NCBI GenBank assembly: GCA_910574455.1
Contig: CAJSYZ010000003.1
Span: forward strand, 1,178,001-1,242,000
Origin: Trichaptum fuscoviolaceum
Lineage: Eukaryota; Basidiomycota; Agaricomycetes; Hymenochaetales; Trichaptaceae
Direction: 5' to 3'
Length of the DNA: 64,000 nt
The position numbers and the translations under genes were made by a program. The stretch's first letter is position 1, and the number at the start of each line of letters is the position of its first letter. The notes beneath the pieces were generated by a model, which saw only the letters and a program-made list of their open reading frames with translations, was not told the origin of the DNA and did no database searches. Shown here one piece after another: positions 23,807-35,629 of this stretch.

Positions 23807-26496
23807 TTAAGTTTCCTTTGCCGAAGGCGCTTCAGCTTTCCTATCAGACTGCTGTCTTGTCAGCCCGGCAGCCGCGAAACCTCGAGCCGCGAAACCAACC
23901 CCACGTCCGCGACCACCGCCTCTGCCGCGATTAGCGAACGCGCTGCCATCTCGTTCACGATTCTCATCTGCTACAACAATAAACGGCACAACATCCTTGA
24001 TTTTCTAAAAGCAAATTAATGAGCATTCAGGATATCCGTCGTGGTTGCACAAAACATACTTCAGCATGCTTAGATTGACCAGCTTTCATAGCCGCTTCGT
24101 CGCCAAATTCCACAAATGCCGTTCGCATCGTTTTGCCGTACGAGTTGGGGAATGTCACCTTCGTGATCTTTACATATGACTTGTTAGGAAATCCCACCGA
24201 GCAACATACATCAAGTACTTACCCCGCCCTTCGCTTCGCCGAAGAAGTCACGCATTTCAGTCTCTGTCACTTGTGCCGAGAACCTCATGAAAAGTGTCCA
24301 AGGGTTGCGCGCAGGCTTCTTGTGGGTTGGTGTCCGTATCCCTGCAGGACTGTCCCTGCCACCACTCAATGGGCTATCCGTTCCACCGGAGGGAGACCAA
24401 GGATTGGCCTCTTCCCACTCACCCCCTGTCTTCTCAGCAGGCTCTGCTGCTGCATTTGCGACCGGTGTAGCTTTGCCCGATGCTGGAGCTGACGTGCCCT
24501 CTGCAGGAGTACCGTCTTTGTCCCTCGTGTCGCGTTCCTGTTTGTCCTTCTTCTTGTCCTTCTTAGTCTTTTGCTTGTCTTTTAATTCAGGCTTGTCGAC
24601 TGGGCTCGCGGGCGTAGCGGTGCCGTTCGTCTTCGCCGGAGCAGCTTCTTTGGGTGTATCGGCTCCCGAAGCCACGACAGGGGGCTGCTGTGTCTTCGGT
24701 AGCTGCGGTGGAGGCGTAGGGGCCACAGATGGGCCGTTCGACCTGGGTACTGCTGAGATCTGAGCTTTAGGTGCAGGCGTATTGCTAGCTGAAGGAGCTT
24801 GTACATTGGACTGGGCGTTTGTAGTACTCGAAACGGGAGTGGGTGCTGTTGTTGCACTTCGACGGTAGGCATAGTTAAAACCTGTGGGTTTGTGAGAAAG
24901 TCTGATAGCATGGTGACTGCATAAGAGTGTTCGTACCTTGACTCTTCAACTCAGCGTTGACTCGGCCTTCTTTTATGTCAAGAACCAACGAGCCATACGC
25001 TGCATCACATAAGTTCCAATTCCAGCAGTTCTTCCATGCAGGTTCATCTCCAGTAGCGGTACCACCTGGACCGAGGTTTGTCTGAGGGGACGGAATTCTC
25101 TCGATGACGCTGAGGGCTTTCTCAAGTAAAATACGCTGGTTCTCGTCGACTACAGCCTCCACCTGGGGACGGACATTTTCCCAGATTTTATCAAAACATT
25201 CCTTGCCTGCCAGAATCTTGTGGCGAAACCCTTCGAAATCACCCTGCACACTAAACTCGTTCCATGAGCTAGTATAACGGAAGTGCAAGCCGGCCGAGAT
25301 AGTAAGATCTGCTTTAAGTACAAGAGCAAGCTGTGCGATAATTCCCTCTCGACCAGGGCTCGCGTGTGTCACGAGAAGACGCGTCTCGGAAGGGTCGAAG
25401 ACACGTTGCGCAGTGTCGACAAGCTCACCAATTTGCAGAGCTGTTGTCCACATCGTGCCTTGTCCACCAGCGATTGTAGCATTACCGTCGCCGTTGTCAA
25501 ACATCTTATGCGGAACGAACGCGCCGCCGAGTCCAAGGAGGCGAAGCTTGACACCACCAATGTCAAGGCAGCGTGTCGTTGCCTCGTCCAAGACATGCAA
25601 GTTTTCGATGTCGTAGATCCCCTGGCGAAATTTCTCCAACACCTCTACATCCTCACATGCACCCCAAACGGTGAACACAGGAATATTGAGTTTGATCTGT
25701 CCAGACAATAGCAGGGGAAATTCGGATAAAAGAGAAACGGTCATGGCATTGCGGATCGTAGTCGAATGGGTATCACTAGCGAGAAGTGAGGAACGCTGGG
25801 CGTTGGGTATCAGGGGTGAGTACATCGTCAGATGCCGGAGAGTACGGTCATTGATTCGTCCTAAACTGGATGCCTCTACAGGATCGAAAGGGTGAGCACA
25901 AATTCACAAACAAATGCATCAATGTTAAGGTTTATGGGTAGCAAGCAGAGAATATGAAATAGTATTCAAGACAAGTCGCGCAGGGTGGTTGGAAAACGAT
26001 TATGGTTCGTAAGAAAGACGAAATGCAATTACAAGATTAGGCAGCCTCCATAACCAACTGAATAAAACATAGTGACCTCGAACTGAAAGGTGCGCTTACC
26101 GAAAAATCCAAAGTCTCCAGTATGAATGATGGCTTTCGCATTAGCCTCCCGTGCGAGATCATTCAAGCTTGAGAGTCGGCCACGGACATCTGCAATGCAT
26201 AGTATTCGGCCAGCAACGGTGTCTATGACTTTTGTTTGTGTGTTGACCTGTACTGGCTGGTTTCTGGGCAAAGGAGAGGCGCCGGGGCGGGTTGAAGAGG
26301 TCGCAGTCCTAGATGGTTGTTGCATAGTTGCCATTGTCGAATACAAAGCTCGACGTTGACCAGTAAGACCGACTACAAAGCGGCGACGACAAGTGTGACG
26401 ACGACGAGCAGATGTTCTGTGGCCTTCAGCTTCAAGCTCTAACTTGCTGAGAGAAGAAACAATGGTAGCTGACATAAGACGTGTATGACACATCAT
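23807..26496 (-). CDS. DUF2433 calcineurin-like phosphoesterase with C-terminal RRM-like/RG-rich region
   Basis: Starts near 26496 (MMCHTRL) or at a later in-frame Met (26475 or MATMQQPSR near 26338); the choice is open. The first exon carries the metallophosphoesterase opening RILCIADVRGRLSSLNDL and IIHTGDFGFF. The large exon (25825-24940) has PVFTVWGACEDVEVLEKF, a long block typical of fungal DUF2433 proteins (FDNGDGNATIAGGQGTMW) and LLVTHASPGREG, whose His/Asp residues fit a two-metal phosphoesterase. Next comes a long P/A/T/K-rich linker, then an RRM-like fold (NPWTLFMRFSAQVTETEMRD, then KTMRTAFVEFGDEAAMKAG) and a short RG-rich tail ending EAPSAKET at TAA 23807-23809. The combination suggests an RNA-linked phosphoesterase; substrate unknown. 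Confidence 0.82.
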
Positions 26497-26698
26497 TATA
26501 GTAACGTCTTGAAAAGGCAATTAGGCGCCCGTAGGACCGATCGGCGACGGCGAGACGGATGTCCTGCTCGTCGCGCGACGTCCTTTGTCGCTGTCCACAA
26601 CGTTCCCCTCGACATCTTGCATGGAAAATCTCAGCTTAAATTTACCTGCCGTCGAGCACGGTGTCAGTGATATCCCATTCACGTAGCATTCTGAGGTC
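26497..26698. promoter_or_regulatory. Bidirectional promoter region, DUF2433 gene / MED13
   Basis: About 200 bp between the divergent starts (using ATG 26496). No TATA box recognised. GC-rich in its middle (GGCGACGGCGAGACGG). Confidence 0.45.
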
Positions 26699-29600
26699 AT
26701 GGCTACCAAGCCACCGGCCAAGAAGCCAGGCCAAAGCCTTGCCGTCTCTCCCCTGTATTCTATATCTCCGGCGACGCAACTAATCGCTTCAGAAGTACCT
26801 CTTCCAGTCCAATACTCTATAATCTATGCTCGATTCTCTCCAATAAATCTTGCGCAACAGTATCAAGACGTTGACTCTGCGAGAAAGCTAATATTCGACA
26901 ACAATCACACACTACCTCTCTTATCGAGCACTCTCACATACGTTGATGTGTCCAATGGACTGCCCAGTCTCTGGGCATTCTACATCGAATCAAATGGAGT
27001 CTCGGAGGATTCATTATCCATTAACCCACATTTTGAGAAGCTGAGCTTTCAGGGGCTGCATCGTGAGTTCAAGTACTCGTTTGTTTCTGTCATTTCATGG
27101 CGATGCTCACTATCTCAACCAATGGGCTAACATGGTCTTGCTGCAGGCTCAGATGCGGGCAGATTTACATCTCGTGAGATTTACCCTTGCTCTTCGTCAT
27201 GTTCGGAACGGCGGGATCCTTGCCCTGGCTGTGTTGCACTGCAAACGCCTGCGCAACACCAGCTCGAATCTTCACAAGGTGTTAGCCCCGGCAATCTACA
27301 GGGCACTCCTTCCACCTCAACTCCTCTGTCTTCCTCATATTCGACTCCCAGCCTAACTAACACCCGCTCTGCCACCTGTTTCCTTCCCCGAAGACCTCTC
27401 CGTAAACCCCACAATTTTTTCCTCAATGCTATTCGAGAACGCTTCATCGACGATGTATGCAAATCGAATTCAGGCCTGCGACGACTACGCAATGGTGTAT
27501 TATTGGGCTTCACCGAGTCGCACACTAGGTGGGGTGATGGATGGGACCAACACCAGAGACTACGGTGAGTTACACTTGTAAATTGAATATTTTTTTATTC
27601 ATGTGCATGTTTAAGGACTCTGGTCTTCTGCCAACTTGAGGTTTCTTTGTTTCCAAACAGCATAATAATTCAACCTCGTCTCCGACCTACACGATTTCTC
27701 CCACTACTTGTACCACCAGGACTTACACCAGGAACACCTATCAATCTACTCCCATACTTCACTCCTGCATATTTTCTTAATCATTACTCGGGCTCAACTT
27801 CGGCTTTAATAAGACAGTTTCAGACAAATCTTAAGGGGCTGGGGGTTGGTGCTTGGCCTGCAGAAATCACGGGTACAAATGCAGACACTAGTACTCAGTT
27901 CATCATCGCTTGGGTGAATGTGGAAAACAAGCAAGGGGAGGAAAAGGGGATGATGGTTGTTTGGCCGGCTGATCTATGCGTCTCTGTTCCTTTATCATTT
28001 AAAGCGAGGAACGAGTCTGAGAACCGTTATGCCTACCATCGCAAACATCTGTCCCATATTCCCGAGCTTCCTGCTGCCCTCCAGTCCTCTCCTATACCTG
28101 CCCCTGCTATTGTACCCGCTCAGCGAGGGATTTCTCCTAACGAGACAAAGGTGCTCTCGGCTGGACCTTCTTCGTCGGACTGGGGCACTTCCCCTCAAAA
28201 TGAGACATCGCCTATAACATCTTTCCCAGATCTTGCTGCACTCCAGGCCAAATTCAAAAGGCCCTTCGTGATGAAGGCTCGTAGCTCCTTCTTCGCAGAA
28301 ATGCTTCATTCCCACAAGGCCCTTACGAATTCATGGATGCGTCGCCAAAACGTCAGACGCGTTTCTGTCTGTGTGGGGAAGTATGTTGACTCTGTCGCTA
28401 AAGAACGAGAACGGGAGAGGGAACGAATGCGCAAGGAGCGCGAAGCAGCTGCGGCACAGGCGCAGAAAGACCATACAAACCATCAATTCAATGCTAGTTC
28501 AAGCGCTGCCGTCCCTCTCGCTCCTTCCAATGTTGCTTCTGCAGCTGAAGACCTAGTTTCAAGGCTTGCTGTGGAAAGAGCACCCCCAGCACCCGTAACA
28601 CCGTCTATCACGGTAAACCTTCAGCCCCTCACTTTCCCGACCCCGACACTGCCTCCACCGATGGGGTTTCCTCAATTGCCTCCATCTTATCCATCGCCAC
28701 CCGATGACACCATGAAATCAGTTCCGCCCATCCCTCCTTCAAGCCAACAGCTCACATCTGTATCGACCCATGATCTTCCTGACGATCATCAACAGCCGCA
28801 TGACTCAAGCGGAGTGGAGTTCGGCGATGCTTTCGGACTTGAAAAGATCATGACCCAGTTCAACATGGAATTCGACCAAAATATGGATTCAGCCTTGACC
28901 AGCACTGGGCAGCAGGCCTCAGCTGTCGACCCTTTGCATGCCATGGAACTTGACTTATCCATGTTTACGGATGACGATTTCAACTTTTTCGACGATCAGA
29001 CTACAAACTCCATTAATCTGGCTGTAAACCAATCGAATAATAGTCAAGAAGCGATGTCTACAGCCGATCCATTGAGTGGTCTGGGTATATCAGCAGTGTT
29101 TTCTGACAACTCGCACACATCTGGCATGTTCACAGGGGCGATGACAACAGATGCGCAAGCTTCCCCATGGTCACCTTCAAAGTTCGCCGAAGCTTTTAAC
29201 ACGGGTGCTTCTAATTTTAATACTTCTTTCTCCGCTCCAGAGCTTGTCCCTCCTTCCCCTGATAAGTCCGTTTCCTCCGTGTCGGGGCCTACGACCCCGG
29301 ATGTGCTGTACATCTCGGATGCAGAAGCAGCCCAGAGCTGGGCATCAAACAATGATGAACCGTTGAACGCGATTGCTTTCCCGAACGGTATTCGAAACGT
29401 CGACCATAAATATAAGAGTGGCAAGTTCGTCATGCACTTCGACGGTAGCACGATGGATGTCGATCCGCCATTCTCATTTTCCCCTTATGCTGATGCAACC
29501 GACCCCCGGAACGGCATCGTCAGGAAGCTCATTGGGAAGCGAAAGAAGCGTCCTGAGGAGTGTAAGGACAGCTCAACACTTTCCCCGTCTTATGAAGAGC

Positions 29601-32012
29601 ATATTGAATGGCTCACCGGTGCTGAGGGTGACTCATCAGACGCGAATAGCGCCTCAGAGCATGATTCGGAAGAAGAAGCATCGTTCGAAGATGGTGTCAC
29701 AAGCACTTCAAGACCTTCAACTCCTCTTCCATCCAATCTCCCTTCTGGACCATTGCTTCTCGCGACTCAGTTCACCCACTCTGCACTGCTCCCTCTTTCT
29801 AGTAACCTTCGTCCCCCCGGTGCACCATTTCCCGTTCCGGACTTGGCTTCACCTGTTCCAAATCCAGTTCCTACGCCTGTTTCTCCAGCGGCGATGCTGG
29901 GTGCAGCGAGCGAGAAGTCGAAGTCGCTGGAGTCTGCAGCGCGTATGCTGTGTCACGAGTCTGTTGAAAACAGAGCATGGCTAGAGGAATGGCGTAGGAA
30001 TGTAGTTGATGCCGGGGGTATCGGCGAAGTGGACGAAGAACTTACTAGCGAATATTTGCAGATGCGAGACCTGGATATGGGTGCCCTAAGCATTGAACGA
30101 TTCTGCACGATCGGTACGTACTATGTTCAGCAATCAGTATAGCAGACACTAATCGTCCATCATACATGCAATTGCAGCCGAGTCTCTCGACAACGTAATG
30201 ATCAAACCGCAGCTCATTTCCGCTTTCCCTCCACCTGAGATTGCAGTGGGGAAATCTGATGCTGTGATAAGCGTTATACCTTCAGCGATACCCTTCTGGG
30301 ACAAGCTCGGGTTAAGTCCCCGAAGTGGCCCCAAGGACGTAGTTGCTTTCGTTCTCTTCCAGGGAGATGAGGGGATTGAAGAAAAGATAGAAGATTGGCT
30401 GAAGCGAATGTCGATATGTTACACTGTGGGTGCACACTTTTTAATGGCTCTTTATCCTGGCTTGCCTGTACTTATGTGCTGTTGTTAGAGCAAAGGATTA
30501 GGAACCCATGTCCCTGGGAGTGCTCGCGCGTGCACAAAGGATGGTTTGCTACCTATCAACTTCGACTCATTCAGGAAAAGTCTCTGTACGTCTATGCAAC
30601 CCAATAGAGTAGTCAATCGATTGACGATTACTTTAGTTTCTTTATTAGACTCGTTGGAAGCAGACAATACTTCGCTCCTGTTTTACATAGCCGTTCCTTC
30701 CTCTAGCTTATCTCTGAGCTCGTTGAATCTGCGTCAGGTTCTATCTGGCTTACGCAGAGCGCCGTCTGTGCATACTGGAAAGCGACTGCATTTCCACTTT
30801 ATCCCACAGACCCTCTTCACACACTCAGATTCGTATTCTTCCGCTCTCTCATTCGAAGCACTAGCGATGTCCGTATACGATCGCATCAGCAGACCAATTC
30901 AACGGATGGTAACTCGTCCGTCCGGCGACGGACAGGAGATCACGACAGCAATGTTCAGAGCACCCGCTTTCACTCTGGCACGCTCCTCTTCACCAGCCGT
31001 GTCCATTTCCTACAAATACCCCATGACGGATGCTGGTTCCCTTGACCATCACACTTTTCTGCATGTCGGGTATAAATTAAGTCGGTGTCGGAAATGGCTG
31101 ATGGCGGCGTGTATCGACATGAGGGGCGAAAGCACCGATTTAGGATTATGGTTAGTGCAGGAGGAGCATGATCATAAGCAGATGGTGAACCACCTGTGGA
31201 AGTTCGCATCAGATTTTGCGAACCTCGCCAATGTCGAATGGAGACTAGTTTTCGCGAAGTATGGGAGTATGGGTGAAGATGAGCTTGATGGTAAGACCAC
31301 AATGCACGTTTGTAAAGAGTAGCTTCTGACGTTACAGATACATGTAGCCTGGAATCAACACCTCAGTATGGACACCACCTTCGTCGACCGCACTATGCCT
31401 ATGCATGTATCCGTTGTTTGCTCAGATGACGATCCCGCTTGGTTAATCCTCTCGGACCCACTTTTGACCAAATCTCTCCCTAATGGCGGGGATAGTCCCA
31501 AAGGCCAACAGCTCATCACCTCCGCATCAAAGACATTCGCCCTTCCGCACCTCCTGCGCATTCCTCTTGCCTCAGCGTTCGACATCGACCTGTACGCTCA
31601 CCGCGACTTCATCCCTGACGAAGGCGGGGATGACCCCTCGTCACCGGAACATCTCCCCGCTTCCAACAAAGATAAGGACGAAAACCGCTTGCGGCCATTA
31701 CAGACAGCGGTGCTCATCACTGTCGCTCCTAAATCTCGCTCCGTTCGAGCCCAAGTCAGCGCGCATGCCGCATATGTACACCTCATGGGAACGTATGCAA
31801 CCCCCTCTTCAACTTACACCAAGTCCGATGCGGGGCACCTCAAGGACATTTTGCATAATTACCACGACCTAGCTATCCTCACCCAGGCACGCTGGCAGCA
31901 TCTCGCATCCCATTCCAAGCCTACTTTACCCTTTCACCTCTCCGCATTGCGAATCATGGAAGAGACACTGGCTCAGAATTTTTACATTAATTCGGCAATA
32001 GATGTTTCATGA
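26699..32012 (+). CDS. MED13: Mediator kinase-module subunit Med13
   Basis: Med13 (yeast Srb9/Ssn2) links the CDK8 kinase module to core Mediator in the nucleus. The N-terminal exons (ATG 26699, MATKPPAKKPGQSLAVSPLY; SLWAFYIESNGVSEDSLS) fit the Med13 N-terminal domain. A very long exon (27647-30142) carries PGTPINLLPYFTPAYFLNHY, a coiled charged stretch (KERERERERMRKEREAAAA), a long disordered S/P/D-rich region, KLIGKRKKRPEE and CHESVENRAWLEEWRRN. The C-terminal exons hold the Med13/PIWI-like domain: APAFTLARSSSPAVSISYKY, DMRGESTDLGLWL, WRLVFAKYGSMGEDELD and a final block ending NSAIDVS. At least eight introns. Length and order match basidiomycete Med13; exact splice sites between 27060 and 27650 and 30400-30550 are not settled. 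Confidence 0.9.
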
Positions 32013-32254
32013 GATTGATACCATATCATTTTCTCTATTTTATCATTCATCTGGATTGTTTTCTTGTCCTTCGGGTCCATCACCTCATTCTGCTCATTTA
32101 TGTACTGTACCATCAAGCATTAGGCATTGTCTGCTGTCTTAGAGCATTCTTGTTACCCGTATTCCCTGCATTACGCATTCTGTTTCTTTGTAGGTAAAAT
32201 ATGCATTGTACTGTCTGCAATATTAGTATATTTTCGAAAGAAGTCACAGGTACA

Positions 32255-33290
32255 TCATTGGTTCTTCTTATCTAAACTGGGGCCCTTCGGCGCGTCCAAC
32301 CGCACAGAAGATTGGATGCTAGCGAGCGAACGCACAGCCAGAAGGACGATGGGCACAAGTAAGAAGAGAACAACAATAAGTGAGACGATAAGTCCTGTCG
32401 AGAAGAGCGCATAGCGATGGAAAATCCCGTCATTGTCGGCAGCTGCTGCTGCGGAACTGTTGTTTGACGAAAACGAGAAGGGTGGAGGGTGGATGTCGTC
32501 GACTTGTCGTTTGTCGAAGCCGGGAAGGGCGGAGCCAGTGTAGATGACTAGGTGGCTTGGGGATGTGGATTCGATGTGAGCAAGCGTCCGGGAGAGATCA
32601 TGCTCTGTTGAAGTGGAATTAATTGGGCTGTTTCGTTCTGAGAATACAGCGGGTGTGGCGAAGCTCACCCAGTTCTTCGACCCTCTGTCTCCTATGGCCT
32701 CCCTCGCCATAGATACTCGGCATAGAGAGATAGTACACGCCCATCTTACCCGCCGTCGCACTCATGTCAAGGTGCTCGGCCCCACCCAAAACATCGAACT
32801 GCGCACCGCACCTCCTGGCAAGACTGTCCGCAGCATCGTAGACCGCGCTGCTGGAGTGACATTTCGTATATGGTAGACTCAAAGAGCGCTTGGAGTTCTG
32901 GAGCTTCGATGGAAGGTGGGAGGAGGAAGGAAGTGTTTTCAGGTCGTTTGCGTGTAACTAAGTGGTGAAGTATTGGTTAGGAGGTGCGAGTACAGGTGCG
33001 AGATAGAAACGTACCCCTGGATGGTCCACGACTACGACAGTATTGAAGCTACACAAGTCTTCCCTACTCAAGAGGTTGTCTAGCAGTGATTCATGTACAT
33101 TTGACTGCTTCAAGCCAAATAATTCTGGCCTACAGTTGAAATAACGCATGAGCTCTTCCACATTAAAGGCGCACAAGCACTCAACCGCTCACCTTTCATC
33201 CGAAGACCATGCAAGCAGCGGCGCGCTGCCCTCAAACGCCCAGACAGCGTGCAGAAACGCTGACAGTGTAATGAGTCTTGAGCTCAACAT
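32255..33290 (-). CDS. BIG1/VOA1-like type I ER membrane protein
   Basis: Starts MLSSRLITLSAFLHAVWAFEG at 33290, a good signal peptide, followed by SAPLLAWSSDE. Central lumenal segments (LLSREDLCSFNTVVVVDHPG; SSAVYDAADSLARRCGAQFD) lead to a stalk with N-glycosylation sequons (NNSS) and one C-terminal membrane helix (LIVSLIVVLFLLVPIVLLAV). The cytosolic tail ends KKNQ, a textbook KKxx dilysine ER-retrieval signal. This layout is that of fungal Big1 (needed for beta-1,6-glucan) and Voa1/Ac45 V-ATPase assembly proteins, which share the helix domain; I cannot separate the two. About four exons. Convergent with MED13 (242 bp) and divergent from PSMA6 (191 bp). Confidence 0.75.
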
Positions 33291-33481
33291 CGTCGACAGC
33301 GAGGAAGAGGATTAGAAGAGCGAACGGATGCAAGTCGCGTCTACTTGAGACGTCCCAATAAGGGATAAAATAAGCGCCGGTCGTGGACTTGCGCGTCCTC
33401 AATTCAACGCGACGTAACTCAGCCGCGCGTCCACTTAACTTCTCTGTCCTCACTCTTTCTCTACCTTTCCCTCAGAACAGC
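33291..33481. promoter_or_regulatory. Bidirectional promoter region, BIG1-like / PSMA6
   Basis: 191 bp between divergent ATGs, with a CCAAT box (CCCAATAAG, 33356-33364), GC-rich elements, and a pyrimidine-rich run (CTCACTCTTTCTCTACC) just before the PSMA6 start, as is common at fungal transcription starts. Confidence 0.5.
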
Positions 33482-34704
33482 ATGTCCCGGACGTCGTACG
33501 ACAGGTAAAGTACAATGTGTGCTCAACGTGCTAAGAAATATGTATCTGACAGCAATACTTTCTAGATACCTCACCGTCTTCTCTCCAGAAGGTCGACTGT
33601 ACCAAGTCGGTGCGTGCTCAATACTGTTGTCGTCCATTTCTACTTCGTTTACTTACAAACGATGTGCAAACAGAATATGCCTTCAAAGCCATCTCTGGCT
33701 CAGGGCATACTGCTATCTCCATTCGTGGCAAGGACACCAGCGTAGTTCTGACACAGAGGAAAGTGCCTGTGCGTATCTCTTTCGCTTTATGAAGTGTTTG
33801 GGTCGTCTGACCATACTCTTTCCAATCTCTCTGCCACCGCTGTGCTATAGGATAAGCTTCTTGACCCTTCAACCGTCACGCACCTCTTCTCCATTTCACC
33901 TACCATCGGCTGCGTCGTGACTGGCCTGATCGGTGCGTCTGCTAGTCTTTCATACATAGTCATATCGTACGGCTCACACTGTGACACTCTATTGCACTCG
34001 GTCGACACAACAAATGCATTAAACACTACACACATAGCCGACGCCCGTGCCCAAGTGACGCGCACGCGTGCTGAGGCTGCAGAGTTCCGGCACAAATACG
34101 GATACGAAATCAATCTCGAGTCGCTCGCACGGCGGCTCGCGAATATAAACCAAGTGTATACACAGCGCGCGGCTATGCGGCCTTTGGGTATCTGTACGTG
34201 CTTCCCTCTGTGAATAACTATCTAGGCATGCTCACATTACTACAATGTTGTGTGCTGTAGCTATGATCCTGATTGGTATTGACGAAGAGGAGGGCCCGCA
34301 GGTGTACAAGCTCGACCCGGCTGGGTACTACGTTGGTTTCCACGCGACCGCCGCGGGGCAGAAGCAACAGGAGGCGATGAACCATCTCGAGAAAAAGTGG
34401 AAGAAGCTCAACAACGGCGCGGGCGCGGAGGACGCTGTTGCGGCCAGGCAGACACTAGGGAGAGCGGAAGTAATCGAAGTGCGTCTCTAACTTCCTTCTC
34501 AACTCACAGATGCCTGATTCTTTATGAAAGATGGCCATTGAGGCAATCTCGACCGTCTACTCGCAAGACTTCAAAGCCGGAGAGATCGAGATTGGTATCG
34601 TGTCGACGTCACCCGAGGAGCCGGAGGCCACACGGGGGAAGTGGCGGGTCATGAACGAGGCGGAAGTAGAACATCACCTGTTGGCGTATGCGGAGAAGGA
34701 TTAA
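33482..34704 (+). CDS. PSMA6: 20S proteasome alpha subunit, alpha-1/PSMA6 (Scl1) type
   Basis: Structural alpha-ring subunit of the 20S proteasome. Starts [22 protein letters not shown], which with EYAFKAI across an intron is the proteasome alpha signature. Seven exons encode about 263 residues: [94 protein letters not shown] and a C-terminal segment ending [10 protein letters not shown]. The ATAAG(X)KQQE block and the EEEGPQ strand point to the PSMA6/alpha-1 type rather than other alphas. Length normal, no defects. Confidence 0.95.
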
Positions 34705-35008
34705 CGGGTGTATGAACCTGTGTAGTTTGTCTCTATCTCATTTAATGCCTCATAAACTTGTAACGGGTGATGAAAAGCATCTCGAAGACTTAGTCTGCGC
34801 GTGGTCGCTATCCTTCGCTAGCATAACCATTCACCAACCACTGCGAGTATTTTTCTTGAGTCAGTTTCCTGCGGAAACGGTGCTGATGAATTTATGTGCC
34901 CATCACTTCAAGTGAACTTGATGAATGAGTACGGAATTGTGATTGAAAAGGTGCAATGCAAAGGAATCTACAATGGTGCCTTCAGATTTAGGGCCAAAGT
35001 ACTCCAGA
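34705..35008. other. Convergent 3' spacer PSMA6 / KGD4
   Basis: 304 bp between two stops; 3' UTR sequence, nothing else seen. Confidence 0.5.
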
Positions 35009-35445
35009 CTACCGATATGAAGCACCGCCAGTCTACATAGATTGTCAGCATATCTTCCGCCGCATCTTAACGCAGTACTCACAACAACAGCCTCCATTTC
35101 CTCCTCGCTCAAGCTTCTCACTCTAGGATTCCACAGTCTCGCAGGGGCCTCCCAGAACTCCTCATACACCGGCTTGTCGCTGCTGTGTTTGCTGGCCGAG
35201 GGCGTTGACGATTTAGTCTGCGTGGATGACTGGAACTTCTTGAGGAAATCCGTGAAGTGTGCTTTGTAGTCTGCTGGGCCTGCCGGGTGCGGGTGAGGCG
35301 GCTCGAGCTCTATTCGGGCAAGCATAAGCGCAGAATTAAATATGTTTTGATATATATACACACTTGTCGGCCATGATCTCTTTCCTAAGAAATGGATAAG
35401 AGGTCTGTGCACGCGTTCTGAGCAAATGCGAAGTGTTGGATGCAT
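35009..35445 (-). CDS. KGD4: 2-oxoglutarate dehydrogenase subunit Kgd4/Ymr31-like
   Basis: Small mitochondrial protein that tethers E3 to the E1-E2 core of the 2-oxoglutarate dehydrogenase complex (also once listed as mitoribosomal MRP-S36). Exons 35445-35364, 35309-35083 and 35032-35009 give 110 residues. Motifs: PLIHFLGKRSWP, the conserved 'PLIKFLGKR' start of the family; a Pro/His-rich LEPPHPHPAGPADY; FWEAPARLWNPRVR; and the C-terminal SEEEMEAVVTGGASYR. An in-frame upstream Met at 35484 would add 13 residues. Without splicing the frame reads on into meaningless sequence, so the small last exon matters: it restores TGGASYR and the stop. Divergent from the sterol esterase gene by 184 bp. Confidence 0.85.
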
Positions 35446-35629
35446 TTTAGTAGGAGGAGAGAGAGTTGCGGTGACGAGCGTCATCAGTTGCCGCGCGCTA
35501 ATGGAGAACAGTGCCTGAAACTGACTTCATCGTGCATTTCCTCACTCCTCACCGCCAACAGCATGCTCGACCCCTCGCTCGTTGACCGCCATCGTCATCG
35601 CACACGTCGGCGAGAGCACCCAGCTCGCT
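35446..35629. promoter_or_regulatory. Bidirectional promoter region, KGD4 / sterol esterase
   Basis: 184 bp between divergent ATGs. Another ATG at 35560 lies in a different frame that soon stops (about 37 codons) and might act as an upstream ORF of the esterase mRNA. Confidence 0.4.
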
